NCBI RefSeq assembly: GCF_022447245.1
Contig: NZ_JAKVBC010000002.1
Span: forward strand, 218,278 to 282,277
Source: Kordia sp.
GTDB lineage: Bacteria > Bacteroidota > Bacteroidia > Flavobacteriales > Flavobacteriaceae
Length of the DNA stretch: 64,000 bases
Reading direction: 5' to 3'
Positions 36,523 through 46,589 of this stretch are shown here, one piece after another. Both the position numbers and the translations under genes were made by a program. Below the pieces are notes generated by a model. The model ran no database searches. It was given only the letters and a program-made list of their open reading frames with translations, and was not told the DNA's origin. Positions within the stretch are counted from its first letter, which is position 1. Each line of letters starts with the position of its first letter.

Positions 36523-38318
36523 TTAATGGTGTAGTTCTTCTTCACCTTCTTTCATTGGTACTGTTTGAGGAACAAAATCTTCATCATGTCCTGGCTTGCT
36601 ATAATCATAAGCCCAACGGTGTACATGAGGAATTTCTCCTGGCCAGTTTCCATGAATGTGCTCAACTGGAGTTGTCCATTCTAATGTATTGGATCTCCAT
36701 GGATTTTGTGTTGCTTTCTTTCCGTAGAAAATACTACTAAAGAAGTTATACAAGAATACCAATTGGAAAACTCCTCCTATAATTGCAAATAGAGTAATGA
36801 CCACATTCACATCTGCTAAGTCATCAAATAATGGGAATTCGGAATTTGTATAATAACGTCTTGGTAATCCTGCCATTCCAATGAAGTGCATTGGGAAGAA
36901 TACTCCATACGCACAGACTGCTGTTACCCAAAAGTGAATATACCCTAAATTCTTATTCATCATTCTTCCAAACATTTTTGGGAACCAATGGTAAACTCCA
37001 GCAAACAGTCCGTACAATGCAGATATACCCATTACTAAGTGGAAATGCGCTACTACAAAGTATGTATCATGAACGTTGATATCTAATGTACTATCACCTA
37101 AAATAATACCTGTTAATCCTCCAGTAATGAATGTAGATACTAATCCAATAGAGAATAACATTGCAGGGTTCATCTGTAAGTTTCCTTTCCAGAGTGTGGT
37201 AATATAGTTAAATGCTTTTACAGCGGATGGTATTGCAATTAATAATGTTGTGAACGTAAATACAGACCCTAGGAACGGATTCATTCCTGAGATAAACATG
37301 TGGTGACCCCATACAATTGTTGATAAAAATGCAATTGCCAAAATTGAGGCAACCATGGCTCGATATCCAAAAATTGGCTTTCGCGAGTTGGTGGCTATAA
37401 TTTCGGAGGTAATCCCTAAAGCTGGAAGTAATACAATATATACTTCAGGATGACCTAAGAACCAGAATAGGTGTTCAAACAAAACTGGGGACCCTCCTTG
37501 ATAATGCAAAACTTCTCCTTGTATAAATATGTCTGATAGATAGAAGGATGTTCCGAAACTTCTGTCAAAAACTAATAATAAGGCTGCGGATAATAATACT
37601 GGAAACGATATAACACCAATGATTGCTGTTACGAAGAATGCCCAGATTGTTAATGGCAATCTTGTCATCGACATTCCTTTTGTTCTGAGGTTGATTACCG
37701 TAACAATATAGTTTAATGACCCTAGTAAGGACGATGCAATAAATATCGACATAGACACTAACCATAATGTCATTCCTAAACCTGATCCTGGAATTGCTTC
37801 TGGCACAGCACTTAATGGAGGATAAATTGTCCACCCTGAAGATGCAGCTCCACCTTCAACAAATAATGATAATACCATGATTACACTTGAAATAAAGAAT
37901 AACCAATACGACACCATGTTTAGGAATCCAGAAGCCATATCACGTGCTCCAATTTGCAACGGGATTAAAAGGTTACTAAACGTACCACTTAATCCTGCTG
38001 TCAGTACAAAGAATACCATGATGGTACCGTGAATTGTGACTAAGGCTAAGTATTTATCAGCACTTAGTACTCCATCTGGTGCCCAATTTCCTAAGAATAT
38101 TTCAAAGATTGTGAATGATTCTTTTGGCCATGCAATTTGCATACGGAAAAATATAGACATCATGATCCCTATAACTCCCATAATGATACCTGTAATTAAG
38201 TACTGCTTGGCAATCATTTGTGATCCTGACTAAATATATATTTAGTAATGAATGTCTCTTTATGATGATGTCCGTGATCGTGTCCGTGATCTTTTGCGTG
38301 TAATGCTTCTGCTGACAT
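36523..38318 (-). CDS. coxA: Cytochrome c oxidase subunit I, with frameshift near the 5' end as written
   Basis: The catalytic heme-copper subunit, last gene of the act-cox operon. It has 12 membrane helices with the binuclear centre 'WFLGHPEVYIVLLP', the Cu ligands in 'WGHHMFISG', and the heme ligands in 'HDTYFVVAHFHLVMG'. The long frame starts at 38217 (564 residues), but the normal family N-terminus is found upstream. From the ATG at 38318 come 34 residues, His-rich ('KDHGHDHGHHHKETF') and ending 'YIFSQDHK' at a TGA. One A missing from an A-run (plus-strand T 38217-38219) separates the two; restoring it gives '...SQDHKMIAKQYLITG' and 598 residues. An oxidase needs this part, so sequence error is likely. 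Confidence 0.93.
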
Positions 38319-38359
38319 ATCTATATATTATATCTTTTAATTATTTCTTTAACTATTTC

Positions 38360-39421
38360 TTATTTTCCGAAAGTTTCTTGTGCTGCAATCCACTTATCGT
38401 AGTCTTCTTGGCTTTCCACTATCACTTTCATCTGCATGTTGTAGTGAGATTCACCACAGATTTTATTACATAATAAAAGGAAATCAAACTCATAAGGCTC
38501 TAAAGCTTCTTCACCTTTTGCTGCCAATTCTTTACTTTTTGCTGCTCTAATTGAATTGATACGACTTACCTTATTCACAATCTTAGGTGTTTCGCGCATT
38601 TCTGCAGTCGTTTTTGTAGGCGTCATAGCAAATTCGGTAATCATACCGGGAACACAGTTCATTTGCATTCTAAAGTGCGGCATGTAAGCAGAGTGTAATA
38701 CGTCTTGCGAACGCATTTTGAAAACTACTTTTCTACCAACTGGTAAATGAAGTTCTTGAGTGATAATATCATCCTGTGCATATTTATCTTCTCTGTCTAA
38801 CCCTAAGATGTTTGGATTATCACCTAAGTCAATTAAACGTACATTTGCTTTCCCTAAAACATTATCTTCTCCAGCATATCTGGCTTTCCAGTTAAACTGT
38901 TGTGCATATAATTCTACTACAATTGGATCATCATCCATGTTCACATCCATGATTTCATTCCAAGTGAATAATCCGTAAAGAATTAAACCTGCTAATGTAA
39001 TTACTGGAATGATTGTCCAAATAAATTCTAATTTATCGTTATCAGCATAGTATAATGCTTTTCTTCCTTTTTCACCTCTGTATTTGTAAGCAAAATAGTG
39101 TAATAAAGCTTGGGTAACCGTTTGAACGAAGAAGATTAATACCATTGATATAATCATCAAAGTATCTACACTTGATCCGTGTTCAGAAGCGGAGTTTCCG
39201 ATTAGTGGCAAATCTCCCCATTTCCAGAAAGAAATTATTGTGATTGCATATATGAACATCAAGAATCCCATCATAAGGTATCCATTGATGTTATTATCCT
39301 TGTCATTCGCTACTTGAGAATTATCAGCTTTCGCTTGTGATAAGTCAAATATCTTCGTCAACTGCCAAATTGCGATTGCAATTAGGATAAGTACTAAAAA
39401 CGTTAGTAAACCAGTAGTCAT
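38360..39421 (-). CDS. coxB: Cytochrome c oxidase subunit II
   Basis: A 353-residue subunit. It has an N-terminal helix (4-24), two further helices (about 48-70 and about 82-105, then 'IIPVITLAGLILYGLFTW'), and a periplasmic cupredoxin domain. The CuA site is complete: His in 'VLHSAYMPHFRMQMN' and 'LCNKICGESHYNMQM' with the two Cys, His and Met. It accepts electrons from cytochrome c or directly from Alternative Complex III and passes them to subunit I. It lies 26 bp after actF and 41 bp before coxA. No fused cytochrome c domain is present, unlike caa3 subunit II. Confidence 0.96.
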   Translation of the reverse strand: MTTGLLTFLVLILIAIAIWQLTKIFDLSQAKADNSQVANDKDNNINGYLMMGFLMFIYAITIISFWKWGDLPLIGNSASEHGSSVDTLMIISMVLIFFVQTVTQALLHYFAYKYRGEKGRKALYYADNDKLEFIWTIIPVITLAGLILYGLFTWNEIMDVNMDDDPIVVELYAQQFNWKARYAGEDNVLGKANVRLIDLGDNPNILGLDREDKYAQDDIITQELHLPVGRKVVFKMRSQDVLHSAYMPHFRMQMNCVPGMITEFAMTPTKTTAEMRETPKIVNKVSRINSIRAAKSKELAAKGEEALEPYEFDFLLLCNKICGESHYNMQMKVIVESQEDYDKWIAAQETFGK

Positions 39422-39447
39422 CTTATTTTATACTGTTTTGAAATTAA

Positions 39448-40827
39448 TTAATAATGAAATTGTTTACTTTCTTCAATAAACGGATTTCGTTTTGCCAATA
39501 ATGGTTTCTTCGTCAATGTTGTAAATACAACAAAGATGAATAATCCTAGGAATAATAATACTGCACCTATTTCAGCTATTCCAAGTGACCAGTTTGGCCC
39601 TACCGTTGCAGGCATAACCATGTTGAACACATCTATATAGTGACCGAATAGAATTACAATTCCAGCGATTACAATAATCCAATTTAATCTCTTGAAATCA
39701 CTATTCATTAAGATTAACAATGGGAATATTAAGTTTAATGCTAACATTCCAAAGAAAGGCAACGTATAGTCATCAATTCTTGTAATGAAGTATGTAACTT
39801 CTTCTGGAATGTTTGAGTACCAGATTAACATGAATTGAGAGAACCATAAATATGTCCAGAAAATACTAATACCGAACATGAATTTTGCTAAATCGTGTAA
39901 ATGACTATCATTTACTTGCTCTAGATATCCTTTTGACTTAAGGTATATTGTAATTAATGCGATTACTGTGATTCCTGATACGAACATGCTCGCAAATACG
40001 TACCATCCAAATAATGTACTAAACCAGTGGTGATCAAATGACATGATCCAATCCCATGACATCATAGATTCAGAGATTAAGAATAATACCAAGAATACTG
40101 CAGCTAATCTGAAGTTTTTCTTGAAGTTACTATTATCATTTGACTCATCTTGACGAGATGAAAAACGTCTAGACAATACACTATATGCAATCCAAATGGA
40201 ACTATAAATTACAGCTCTAATAATGAATCCAGTTCCATTTAGCCAACCGCTTTTTCCAACAGTTAATTTATCATAGTTCTCACTAGCTGGGTCTAATAAG
40301 CTAGGCTCCATCCAGTGGAATAAGTGATTAAAATGCATTACAGATAGAACAATTAATAACACTACGGTAATTGTTCCTGGAATAATATAAGCACCAATCC
40401 CCTCCATGACTCTAAATAATAATGGGGACCAACCTGCTTGCGCTGCACGTTGAATAGCATAGAATGCTAGTACTCCAAGTGCAATCATCATAAAGAAAAA
40501 GGCTGCTACATATACTGCTGCCCAAGGCTTATTTTGCAATTGTGTTAATTTGTGTGCATCGTGCTTTGCAGAATCATGATGTCCTCCTGCTTCACTACCA
40601 TGTCCTGTAGCATGTGCTGCGTCAGTTTTTTGCTGATCGTGATGTGCTGTTTTACCATCATCATGTTTTGCTTCTCCATGACCACCATGATGTCCATGTG
40701 CTGCTTCCATTGCCTTCATATCTTCTACTGAACCGGGCACGTTAAGGAAACTGAATCCTACCATGATTGCTCCAAGTGCAAATGAAATGATTGCGAAAAG
40801 TCTTAATCTATTTGAAAACGTATACAT
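39448..40827 (-). CDS. actF: Alternative Complex III subunit ActF (NrfD-like quinol:cytochrome c oxidoreductase)
   Basis: A 459-residue integral membrane protein with about ten hydrophobic helices, homologous to ActC. It has an unusual His/Lys/Ala-rich loop after the first helix (about residues 42-92, 'HGHHGGHGEAKHDDGK', repeated His). ActF is the second large membrane subunit of the act complex and is thought to shape the proton path; quinone binds in ActC. The family is seen in helix patterns such as 'ILMNSDFKRLNWIIVIAGI'. Fifth spacing in the row: 28 bp after actE. Confidence 0.9.
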   Translation of the reverse strand: MYTFSNRLRLFAIISFALGAIMVGFSFLNVPGSVEDMKAMEAAHGHHGGHGEAKHDDGKTAHHDQQKTDAAHATGHGSEAGGHHDSAKHDAHKLTQLQNKPWAAVYVAAFFFMMIALGVLAFYAIQRAAQAGWSPLLFRVMEGIGAYIIPGTITVVLLIVLSVMHFNHLFHWMEPSLLDPASENYDKLTVGKSGWLNGTGFIIRAVIYSSIWIAYSVLSRRFSSRQDESNDNSNFKKNFRLAAVFLVLFLISESMMSWDWIMSFDHHWFSTLFGWYVFASMFVSGITVIALITIYLKSKGYLEQVNDSHLHDLAKFMFGISIFWTYLWFSQFMLIWYSNIPEEVTYFITRIDDYTLPFFGMLALNLIFPLLILMNSDFKRLNWIIVIAGIVILFGHYIDVFNMVMPATVGPNWSLGIAEIGAVLLFLGLFIFVVFTTLTKKPLLAKRNPFIEESKQFHY

Positions 40828-40855
40828 TGTATATAATTCTATATCGTTATTGGTC

Positions 40856-41425
40856 TTATTTTAATTCAGATTTCAATTTTAATACGTGCTGTACTACTTG
40901 CCAGCGTTCTTTCGCATCTAATTGATTTGCGTGAGATCCCATGTTATTTTTACCATACATTAGAACATGATAAATACTCCCTTCAGTAATTGCTCTTGCT
41001 GGGTCATTGTATTTAGGAATTCCCAAGAATTTTTCACGCTTAACTAAAGTTCCTTGTCCATCACCTTTATTCCCATGACATACTGCACAATAGATTCCAT
41101 AAAGCTCTTTCCCTGCTGCTAAATTAACTTCATTCGTTGGCATTGGATTTAACAACTCAGCTTTCGCGGCTTCATAACCTTCATTCGTATTGTCATATTC
41201 ATAAGGCATCCAACCCCTCTTAATTGTTCCGTCTGCTGGAATTTGTGCTTCCATTTTGTTTTCGAATCCTCCGTAAGGCACGCCATCAACTTCTTGATAA
41301 GCTTCATATCCTACAGACTCATACATATTTGGAAAATACTGATAGTTTGGCTGTGATTTATCAAAGCATGAAGTCATAAGCAATGCTGCTCCAAATACGA
41401 CTCCTATTTTTATAAGGCTCTTCAT
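40856..41425 (-). CDS. actE: Alternative Complex III subunit ActE (monoheme cytochrome c lipoprotein)
   Basis: A 189-residue lipoprotein: signal peptide with lipobox 'LLMTSCFDK' (acylated Cys20) and one class I heme c site, 'GIYCAVCHGNKGDG', with a distal Met region ('LMYGKNNMGSHANQL'). It carries electrons from the ActAB heme chain towards the oxidase. The mature N-terminus is about 70 residues longer than a bare cytochrome domain ('QPNYQYFPNMYESVGYEAYQ'), as in other ActE proteins. It lies 8 bp after actD and 28 bp before actF. Confidence 0.92.
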   Translation of the reverse strand: MKSLIKIGVVFGAALLMTSCFDKSQPNYQYFPNMYESVGYEAYQEVDGVPYGGFENKMEAQIPADGTIKRGWMPYEYDNTNEGYEAAKAELLNPMPTNEVNLAAGKELYGIYCAVCHGNKGDGQGTLVKREKFLGIPKYNDPARAITEGSIYHVLMYGKNNMGSHANQLDAKERWQVVQHVLKLKSELK

Positions 41426-41433
41426 AATTCTTA

Positions 41434-41958
41434 TTAGTGCTTTTCTGTAACTTTAATTTCTGTAGCACCTGTTTCTTCTAAAAGTGCTATTAACTCTTCT
41501 TCATTTCCATGAACAGAAACTTCCATTAAGAAGTGATCATCTGTTGTTCTTGGATCTGGGTTTTCAGCTTCTTTGAATGGCCATAATTTACTTCTTAAAT
41601 AAAAAGTAATTACCATTAAGTGAGCAGCAAAAAATACTGTCATTTCAAACATAATTGGCACGAATGCTGGCATGTTTTCTAAGAAACTAAAACTTGGTTT
41701 TCCTCCAATGTTTTGTGGCCAATCAACAATCATGATATAATACATCATGGTTACTGCAACTGATAATCCAACACATCCATACATAAATGCTGTAATGGCA
41801 AGTCGCGTAGGCGCTAATCCCATAGCTTTGTCTAGTCCGTGCACAGGAAATGGCGTGTACACTTCTTCGATATGATGATTTTCTTGACGAACTTTTTTCA
41901 CTGCTGACATTAGCACATCATCATCAATATACATTGCTTGTATTACTTTACTACTCAT
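41434..41958 (-). CDS. actD: Alternative Complex III subunit ActD (DUF3341)
   Basis: A 174-residue protein with two membrane helices (about 58-80 and about 98-120) and a cytoplasmic domain. It has the DUF3341 motifs 'TPFPVHGLDKAMGL' and 'RTTDDHFLMEV'. ActD stabilises the interface between ActC and ActF in the known structures. Its start overlaps the actC end by 8 bp. Confidence 0.93.
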   Translation of the reverse strand: MSSKVIQAMYIDDDVLMSAVKKVRQENHHIEEVYTPFPVHGLDKAMGLAPTRLAITAFMYGCVGLSVAVTMMYYIMIVDWPQNIGGKPSFSFLENMPAFVPIMFEMTVFFAAHLMVITFYLRSKLWPFKEAENPDPRTTDDHFLMEVSVHGNEEELIALLEETGATEIKVTEKH

Positions 41959-43342
41959 GATTACCGTCTCTTAATTTTTTATATTTTTCTCCTGATGATT
42001 TTAAGATTGATTTTACTTCCGCCTGTGCAATTACAGGGAATGTTCTAGAGTATAACAAGAACAATACAAAGAAGAAACCGATCGTACCAATGAATATTCC
42101 AATATCTACAAATGTTGGTGAGAACATTGTCCATGAAGATGGAAGGTAATCTCTGTGTAATGATGTTACGATAATTACGAAACGCTCAAACCACATTCCA
42201 ATATTTACAACAATAGAGATTATGAAAGAGAACATGATACTTGTTCTTAATTTCTTAGACCACATAAATTGTGGAGAAAATACATTACATGTCATCATTG
42301 CCCAATATGCCCACCAGTAAGGACCAGTTGCCCTGTTTAAGAATGCATTTTGTTCGTATTCTACTCCTGAGTACCATGCGATGAATAATTCCGTGATATA
42401 TGCACATCCTACGATAGAACCAGTAATCATAATTACGATGTTCATCAATTCGATGTGTTGTAATGTAATATAGTCTTCCATATTACATACTTTTCTCATA
42501 ATAATCAATAAGGTATTTACCATGGCAAATCCTGAGAAAATAGCTCCTGCCACGAAATATGGAGGGAAAATTGTGGTATGCCATCCTGGAATAACTGATG
42601 TTGCGAAGTCAAACGATACAATCGTGTGTACAGAAAGTACTAATGGTGTTGCTAGACCTGCAAGTACCAATGATACTTCTTCAAAACGTTGCCAGTCTTT
42701 AGCGCGTCCACTCCATCCAAAACTTACCAAACTGTATATTTTCTTTTGGAAAGGCTTCACTGCTCTATCTCTAATCATTGCGAAATCTGGAAGTAAACCT
42801 GTCCACCAGAATACTAATGATACAGATAGATACGTAGAAATCGCGAATACATCCCAAAGTAAAGGTGAGTTAAAGTTTACCCAGAGCGATCCAAATTGGT
42901 TTGGAATTGGCAGTACCCAATATGCTAACCAAGGACGCCCCATGTGAATGATTGGGAATAATCCTGCTTGCACTACCGAGAAGATAGTCATTGCTTCCGC
43001 AGAACGGTTAATTGCCATTCTCCATTTTTGACGGAAAAGTAAAAGTACGGCAGAAATCAGTGTTCCTGCGTGACCAATACCTACCCACCAAACGAAGTTT
43101 GTAATATCCCAAGCCCAACCAACGGTTTTGTTAAGACCCCAAACTCCAATTCCTGTAGAGATTGTATAAATGATACATCCAATTCCCCAAAGGAATGCTA
43201 CCAAAGCAATTGAGAATACTATCCACCATTGCTTATTTGCTTTTCCTTCGACTGGAGCTACGATATCAAGAGTCACATCATGATATGATTTATCTCCAGT
43301 TACTAAGGGTTTTCTTATAGGTGCTTCGTAATGCGACGCCAT
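41951..43342 (-). CDS. actC: Alternative Complex III subunit ActC (NrfD/PsrC-like quinol-binding subunit)
   Basis: A 463-residue membrane protein with about ten helices of the NrfD/PsrC family. It oxidises menaquinol and passes electrons to the Fe-S clusters of ActB. Conserved polar residues lie in 'WWVGIGHAGTLISAVLLLFRQKWR' (split region 90-115) and 'IELMNIVIMITGSIVGCAYITE'. It begins 'EAPIRKPLVTGDKSYHDVT', the usual ActC N-terminus. It lies 34 bp after actB and overlaps actD by 8 bp. Confidence 0.94.
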   Translation of the reverse strand: MASHYEAPIRKPLVTGDKSYHDVTLDIVAPVEGKANKQWWIVFSIALVAFLWGIGCIIYTISTGIGVWGLNKTVGWAWDITNFVWWVGIGHAGTLISAVLLLFRQKWRMAINRSAEAMTIFSVVQAGLFPIIHMGRPWLAYWVLPIPNQFGSLWVNFNSPLLWDVFAISTYLSVSLVFWWTGLLPDFAMIRDRAVKPFQKKIYSLVSFGWSGRAKDWQRFEEVSLVLAGLATPLVLSVHTIVSFDFATSVIPGWHTTIFPPYFVAGAIFSGFAMVNTLLIIMRKVCNMEDYITLQHIELMNIVIMITGSIVGCAYITELFIAWYSGVEYEQNAFLNRATGPYWWAYWAMMTCNVFSPQFMWSKKLRTSIMFSFIISIVVNIGMWFERFVIIVTSLHRDYLPSSWTMFSPTFVDIGIFIGTIGFFFVLFLLYSRTFPVIAQAEVKSILKSSGEKYKKLRDGNHE

Positions 43343-43376
43343 AATCAGTTTATAATTGTTTCTTATTAATTATTTT

Positions 43377-46300
43377 TTATGCTTCTTTTGTGTTTCTCAC
43401 TTTTACGTGATACTGTACATTTGGTTTTGTTCCTACATGCTCTAGCAAGTGATACATACGATCATCCTCATGCAATTCTGCAACTTTTCCAGACTTATCA
43501 TTTAAATCACCAAATACCATTGCACCTGAGCTACATGCAGCAGAACAAGCCGTTTGGAATTCACCATCTTTAATCTGGCGTCCTTCACGTTTTGCATCCA
43601 AGATTGTTTTTTGTGTCATTTGAATACACATAGAGCATTTTTCCATAACTCCTCTTGAACGTACAACTACATCAGGGTTTAATACCATACGACCTAAGTC
43701 ATCATTCATGTAGTAATCAAACTCATCATTCTTATTGTATAAGAACCAGTTGAAACGACGTACTTTGTATGGACAGTTGTTTGCACAGTAACGCGTACCT
43801 ACACAACGGTTATATGCCATGTGGTTTTGACCTTGACGTCCGTGTGATGTTGCCGCTACTGGACAAACTGTTTCACATGGTGCGTGGTTACAGTGCTGAC
43901 ACATTACTGGCTGGAAAGCTACTTGAGGATTCGCTGCTGGATTTTCCATTTCAAGGAATCCACCAAGAGAACCATTGTCTCCAAACAATCCGCTCATATT
44001 ATCTTTTTTCTCAACATCACCTTCAAAAGTATCTGCTGACGAATAGTATCTATCAATACGCAACCAATGCATATCTCTACTTCTCCTTACTTCTGTTTTA
44101 CCTACAACAGGCACATTGTTTTCAGCATGACACGCAATTACGCATGCTCCACATCCTGTACAGGCATTTAAGTCGATAGCTAAGTTGAAGTGATGACCAA
44201 TTGAACGATCGAATGTAGCCCACATATCCGCTTTAGGATCTGTAGCGTCAATCATTTCATGATCTCTAGACACATGTGGAGGAATATTCCATCCGTGCTT
44301 TTTATGATCTTTCTTATACGTATTGAAAATTTCTAAAGTTGTTTCTCTAACGATATCTCCTCTACCCATTAAGGTATTGTGCAACTGCACACAAGCAAAC
44401 TCATGTTCTCCACCTGCGCCTTCAACAGAAACATCTTGAACATTATTGAAGTTATTGTATAATTTATATGCATTTACTCCAGTTTGCATTTCTTTTTTGA
44501 TGCCAGCTTTTTTACCGTATCCTAATGCTAAACCAACAGTTCCTGGTGCTTGTCCTGGTTGAATAATTACTGGGACTTGCAAATCGACTCCATTAACGGT
44601 AATTTTTGCATAAGAACCATTTAAACCTCCATTTGCAACATTCCAGTTTTTCAAATTGTTAGCTGTTGCATCTACTTGAGAAACTGTTAAATAGTTATCC
44701 CAAGAAGCTCTTGTGATTGGATCAGGAAACTCTTGCAACCAAGGATTATTTGCTTGCTGTCCATCTCCCATTCCTGTTTTGGTGTATAATACTAACTCCA
44801 TTCCTGAAGCTTGTGCGGTACCTGCTAATTTTCTTGCTTGCGCTGAAGCATCGACTGCAGGAGCTTCTACTAATTCCTCTCCTTCATTTTCTACAGCTGC
44901 CGCATCAGCTTGTTCCATAGCTTCACTTGCTTCTTCTGCTAAGCTAACTGTTGCTGTAGTTTTGAACACTCCATCATGCACTGCTTGATTCCATGATTTT
45001 CCACCTAGAATATCAGCAGCCCATGTTTCTTTTAAGTATTCGTAATATGCTTTGTCATTTCCAGTCCACTTTAATAAAGCATCTTGAAATTGTCTTGTGT
45101 TAAATAACGGACGAATTGTAGGCTGTGTTATGCTGTAGTGACCTTTTTTTATCTCTACATCTCCCCAAGATTCTAAATAATGTGGGGCCGCAGCTACATA
45201 TTTTGTATTTAATGCAGTTTCATCTTCTTTTAATGTAAATGTTACCGCTAAATCTAATCCTTTTAAGCTTTGTGCAAATTCTTCTCCATTTGCTAAGGTA
45301 TATACAGGATTTACTCCTGCCATAATGATTCCGCCAACTGCACCTGATTTTACATCATTAACCAGTTTTGCCACAGCCTTATCATTTCCTTGTCTTATTT
45401 TACGTGGCGCCTCTTTATCGAATGCTTCACTTGCAATTACTTCGTTAAGTGCTAATATTAAACTTTGCGCATCCACATCATTGATTCCAGATACTACAAC
45501 TGCTTTTGAACCAGCTTGCTTAATTTGACCAACAGCACTTTTGATAGCATTTTCGGCATAGTCAGACAATTGTCTTCCTGAAACAGAAACTCCAGTTACA
45601 CCTGCATAGATTTTTGCTAAGGCAACTTTTTGATCCGCTGTTGATAATGGCACACGCTTATCAGCATTTGCTCCAGATAATGTCATGTTCGATTCAAACT
45701 GAACGTGTCTTGACATTTTTTTGTGGTGCTTTTTACCATGAGGAATTCTTCCTTTCGCATACCCATCATCATATCCTCCACCTTGCCAGTCTCCTAAGAA
45801 ATCAGCTCCAACAGAAACAATCACTTCTGCTTTTGAGAAATCATAATCAGCCAATCCTCTTTCACCATACTTAGCTTCAAACGCATCTAAAGCAGTTGAT
45901 TCAGAGACAGCGTCGTATACTACATGATTTACATTACCATACTTTGCTTTGAACTCTCCTACTAATTTAGATACTGAAGGACTTGCAAAAGTTTGAGTAA
46001 GTAAAACAATTTGTTTACCAGAAGCACTGATTTGATTTAATTTTTCACCAATTTCCGCATCAAACGTTTCCCAAGAAGCATCTTTACCATCTATTTTCGG
46101 ACCTTTCACTCTCATGCTATCATACAAAGATAATACAGATGCATGAACTCTTGCATTTGCACTTCCTTTAGTAACAGCCTCCTTGTTGTTTTCTACTTTG
46201 ATTGGACGACCTTCTCTCGTTTTAATTAAGATACTAGCAAAATCATATCCATCTGCAATTGTAGTTGCATAGTAGTCCGCAACGCCAGGAATTATCATTT

Positions 46301-46556
46301 CTGGCTGCACCACATAAGGTATAGATTTGATTACAGGTCCTTCACAGGCTGCCAATGTAGCTGCAGCCGTACTAAAACCAACGTATTTAAGAAAGTCTCT
46401 ACGAGAAGTTGAAGAAGACTCTAATGTCTCTTTATCTCCTAAGAATTCATCTACAGGAACCTCTTCTACAAACTCATTCTGTCTAAGTGCCTCAACAATA
46501 GAACTTTTCTCATTAAGCTCCTCAACACTTTTCCAGTATTTCTTGTTTGATGCCAT
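43377..46556 (-). CDS. actB: Alternative Complex III subunit ActB (fused molybdopterin-like and Fe-S protein)
   Basis: A 1059-residue fusion. A twin-arginine motif 'SRRDFLKYVGFSTAAA' (Arg52-Arg53) precedes Cys71. The region up to about 750 resembles a molybdopterin oxidoreductase but in ActB binds no Mo cofactor. The C-terminal part (about 790-1059) is an NrfC-like ferredoxin with four cysteine clusters: 'CTGCGACVIACHAENNVP', 'CQHCNHAPCETVCP', 'CVGTRYCANNCPYK', and 'CSMCIQM' with 'CSAACSSGA'. It links quinol oxidation to the hemes of ActA. An unusual Ala/Glu-rich insertion lies at about 525-575. It lies 33 bp after actA. Confidence 0.94.
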   Translation of the reverse strand: MASNKKYWKSVEELNEKSSIVEALRQNEFVEEVPVDEFLGDKETLESSSTSRRDFLKYVGFSTAAATLAACEGPVIKSIPYVVQPEMIIPGVADYYATTIADGYDFASILIKTREGRPIKVENNKEAVTKGSANARVHASVLSLYDSMRVKGPKIDGKDASWETFDAEIGEKLNQISASGKQIVLLTQTFASPSVSKLVGEFKAKYGNVNHVVYDAVSESTALDAFEAKYGERGLADYDFSKAEVIVSVGADFLGDWQGGGYDDGYAKGRIPHGKKHHKKMSRHVQFESNMTLSGANADKRVPLSTADQKVALAKIYAGVTGVSVSGRQLSDYAENAIKSAVGQIKQAGSKAVVVSGINDVDAQSLILALNEVIASEAFDKEAPRKIRQGNDKAVAKLVNDVKSGAVGGIIMAGVNPVYTLANGEEFAQSLKGLDLAVTFTLKEDETALNTKYVAAAPHYLESWGDVEIKKGHYSITQPTIRPLFNTRQFQDALLKWTGNDKAYYEYLKETWAADILGGKSWNQAVHDGVFKTTATVSLAEEASEAMEQADAAAVENEGEELVEAPAVDASAQARKLAGTAQASGMELVLYTKTGMGDGQQANNPWLQEFPDPITRASWDNYLTVSQVDATANNLKNWNVANGGLNGSYAKITVNGVDLQVPVIIQPGQAPGTVGLALGYGKKAGIKKEMQTGVNAYKLYNNFNNVQDVSVEGAGGEHEFACVQLHNTLMGRGDIVRETTLEIFNTYKKDHKKHGWNIPPHVSRDHEMIDATDPKADMWATFDRSIGHHFNLAIDLNACTGCGACVIACHAENNVPVVGKTEVRRSRDMHWLRIDRYYSSADTFEGDVEKKDNMSGLFGDNGSLGGFLEMENPAANPQVAFQPVMCQHCNHAPCETVCPVAATSHGRQGQNHMAYNRCVGTRYCANNCPYKVRRFNWFLYNKNDEFDYYMNDDLGRMVLNPDVVVRSRGVMEKCSMCIQMTQKTILDAKREGRQIKDGEFQTACSAACSSGAMVFGDLNDKSGKVAELHEDDRMYHLLEHVGTKPNVQYHVKVRNTKEA

Positions 46557-46589
46557 ATTATATATATAAAATTAGCTTCTTGATTAATA

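Noticed and set aside
43377..46556. ActB as a true molybdenum oxidoreductase
   Set aside because: Gene order (actA to actF, coxB, coxA) and the NrfC-like fusion identify Alternative Complex III, whose ActB is known to carry Fe-S clusters but no Mo cofactor.
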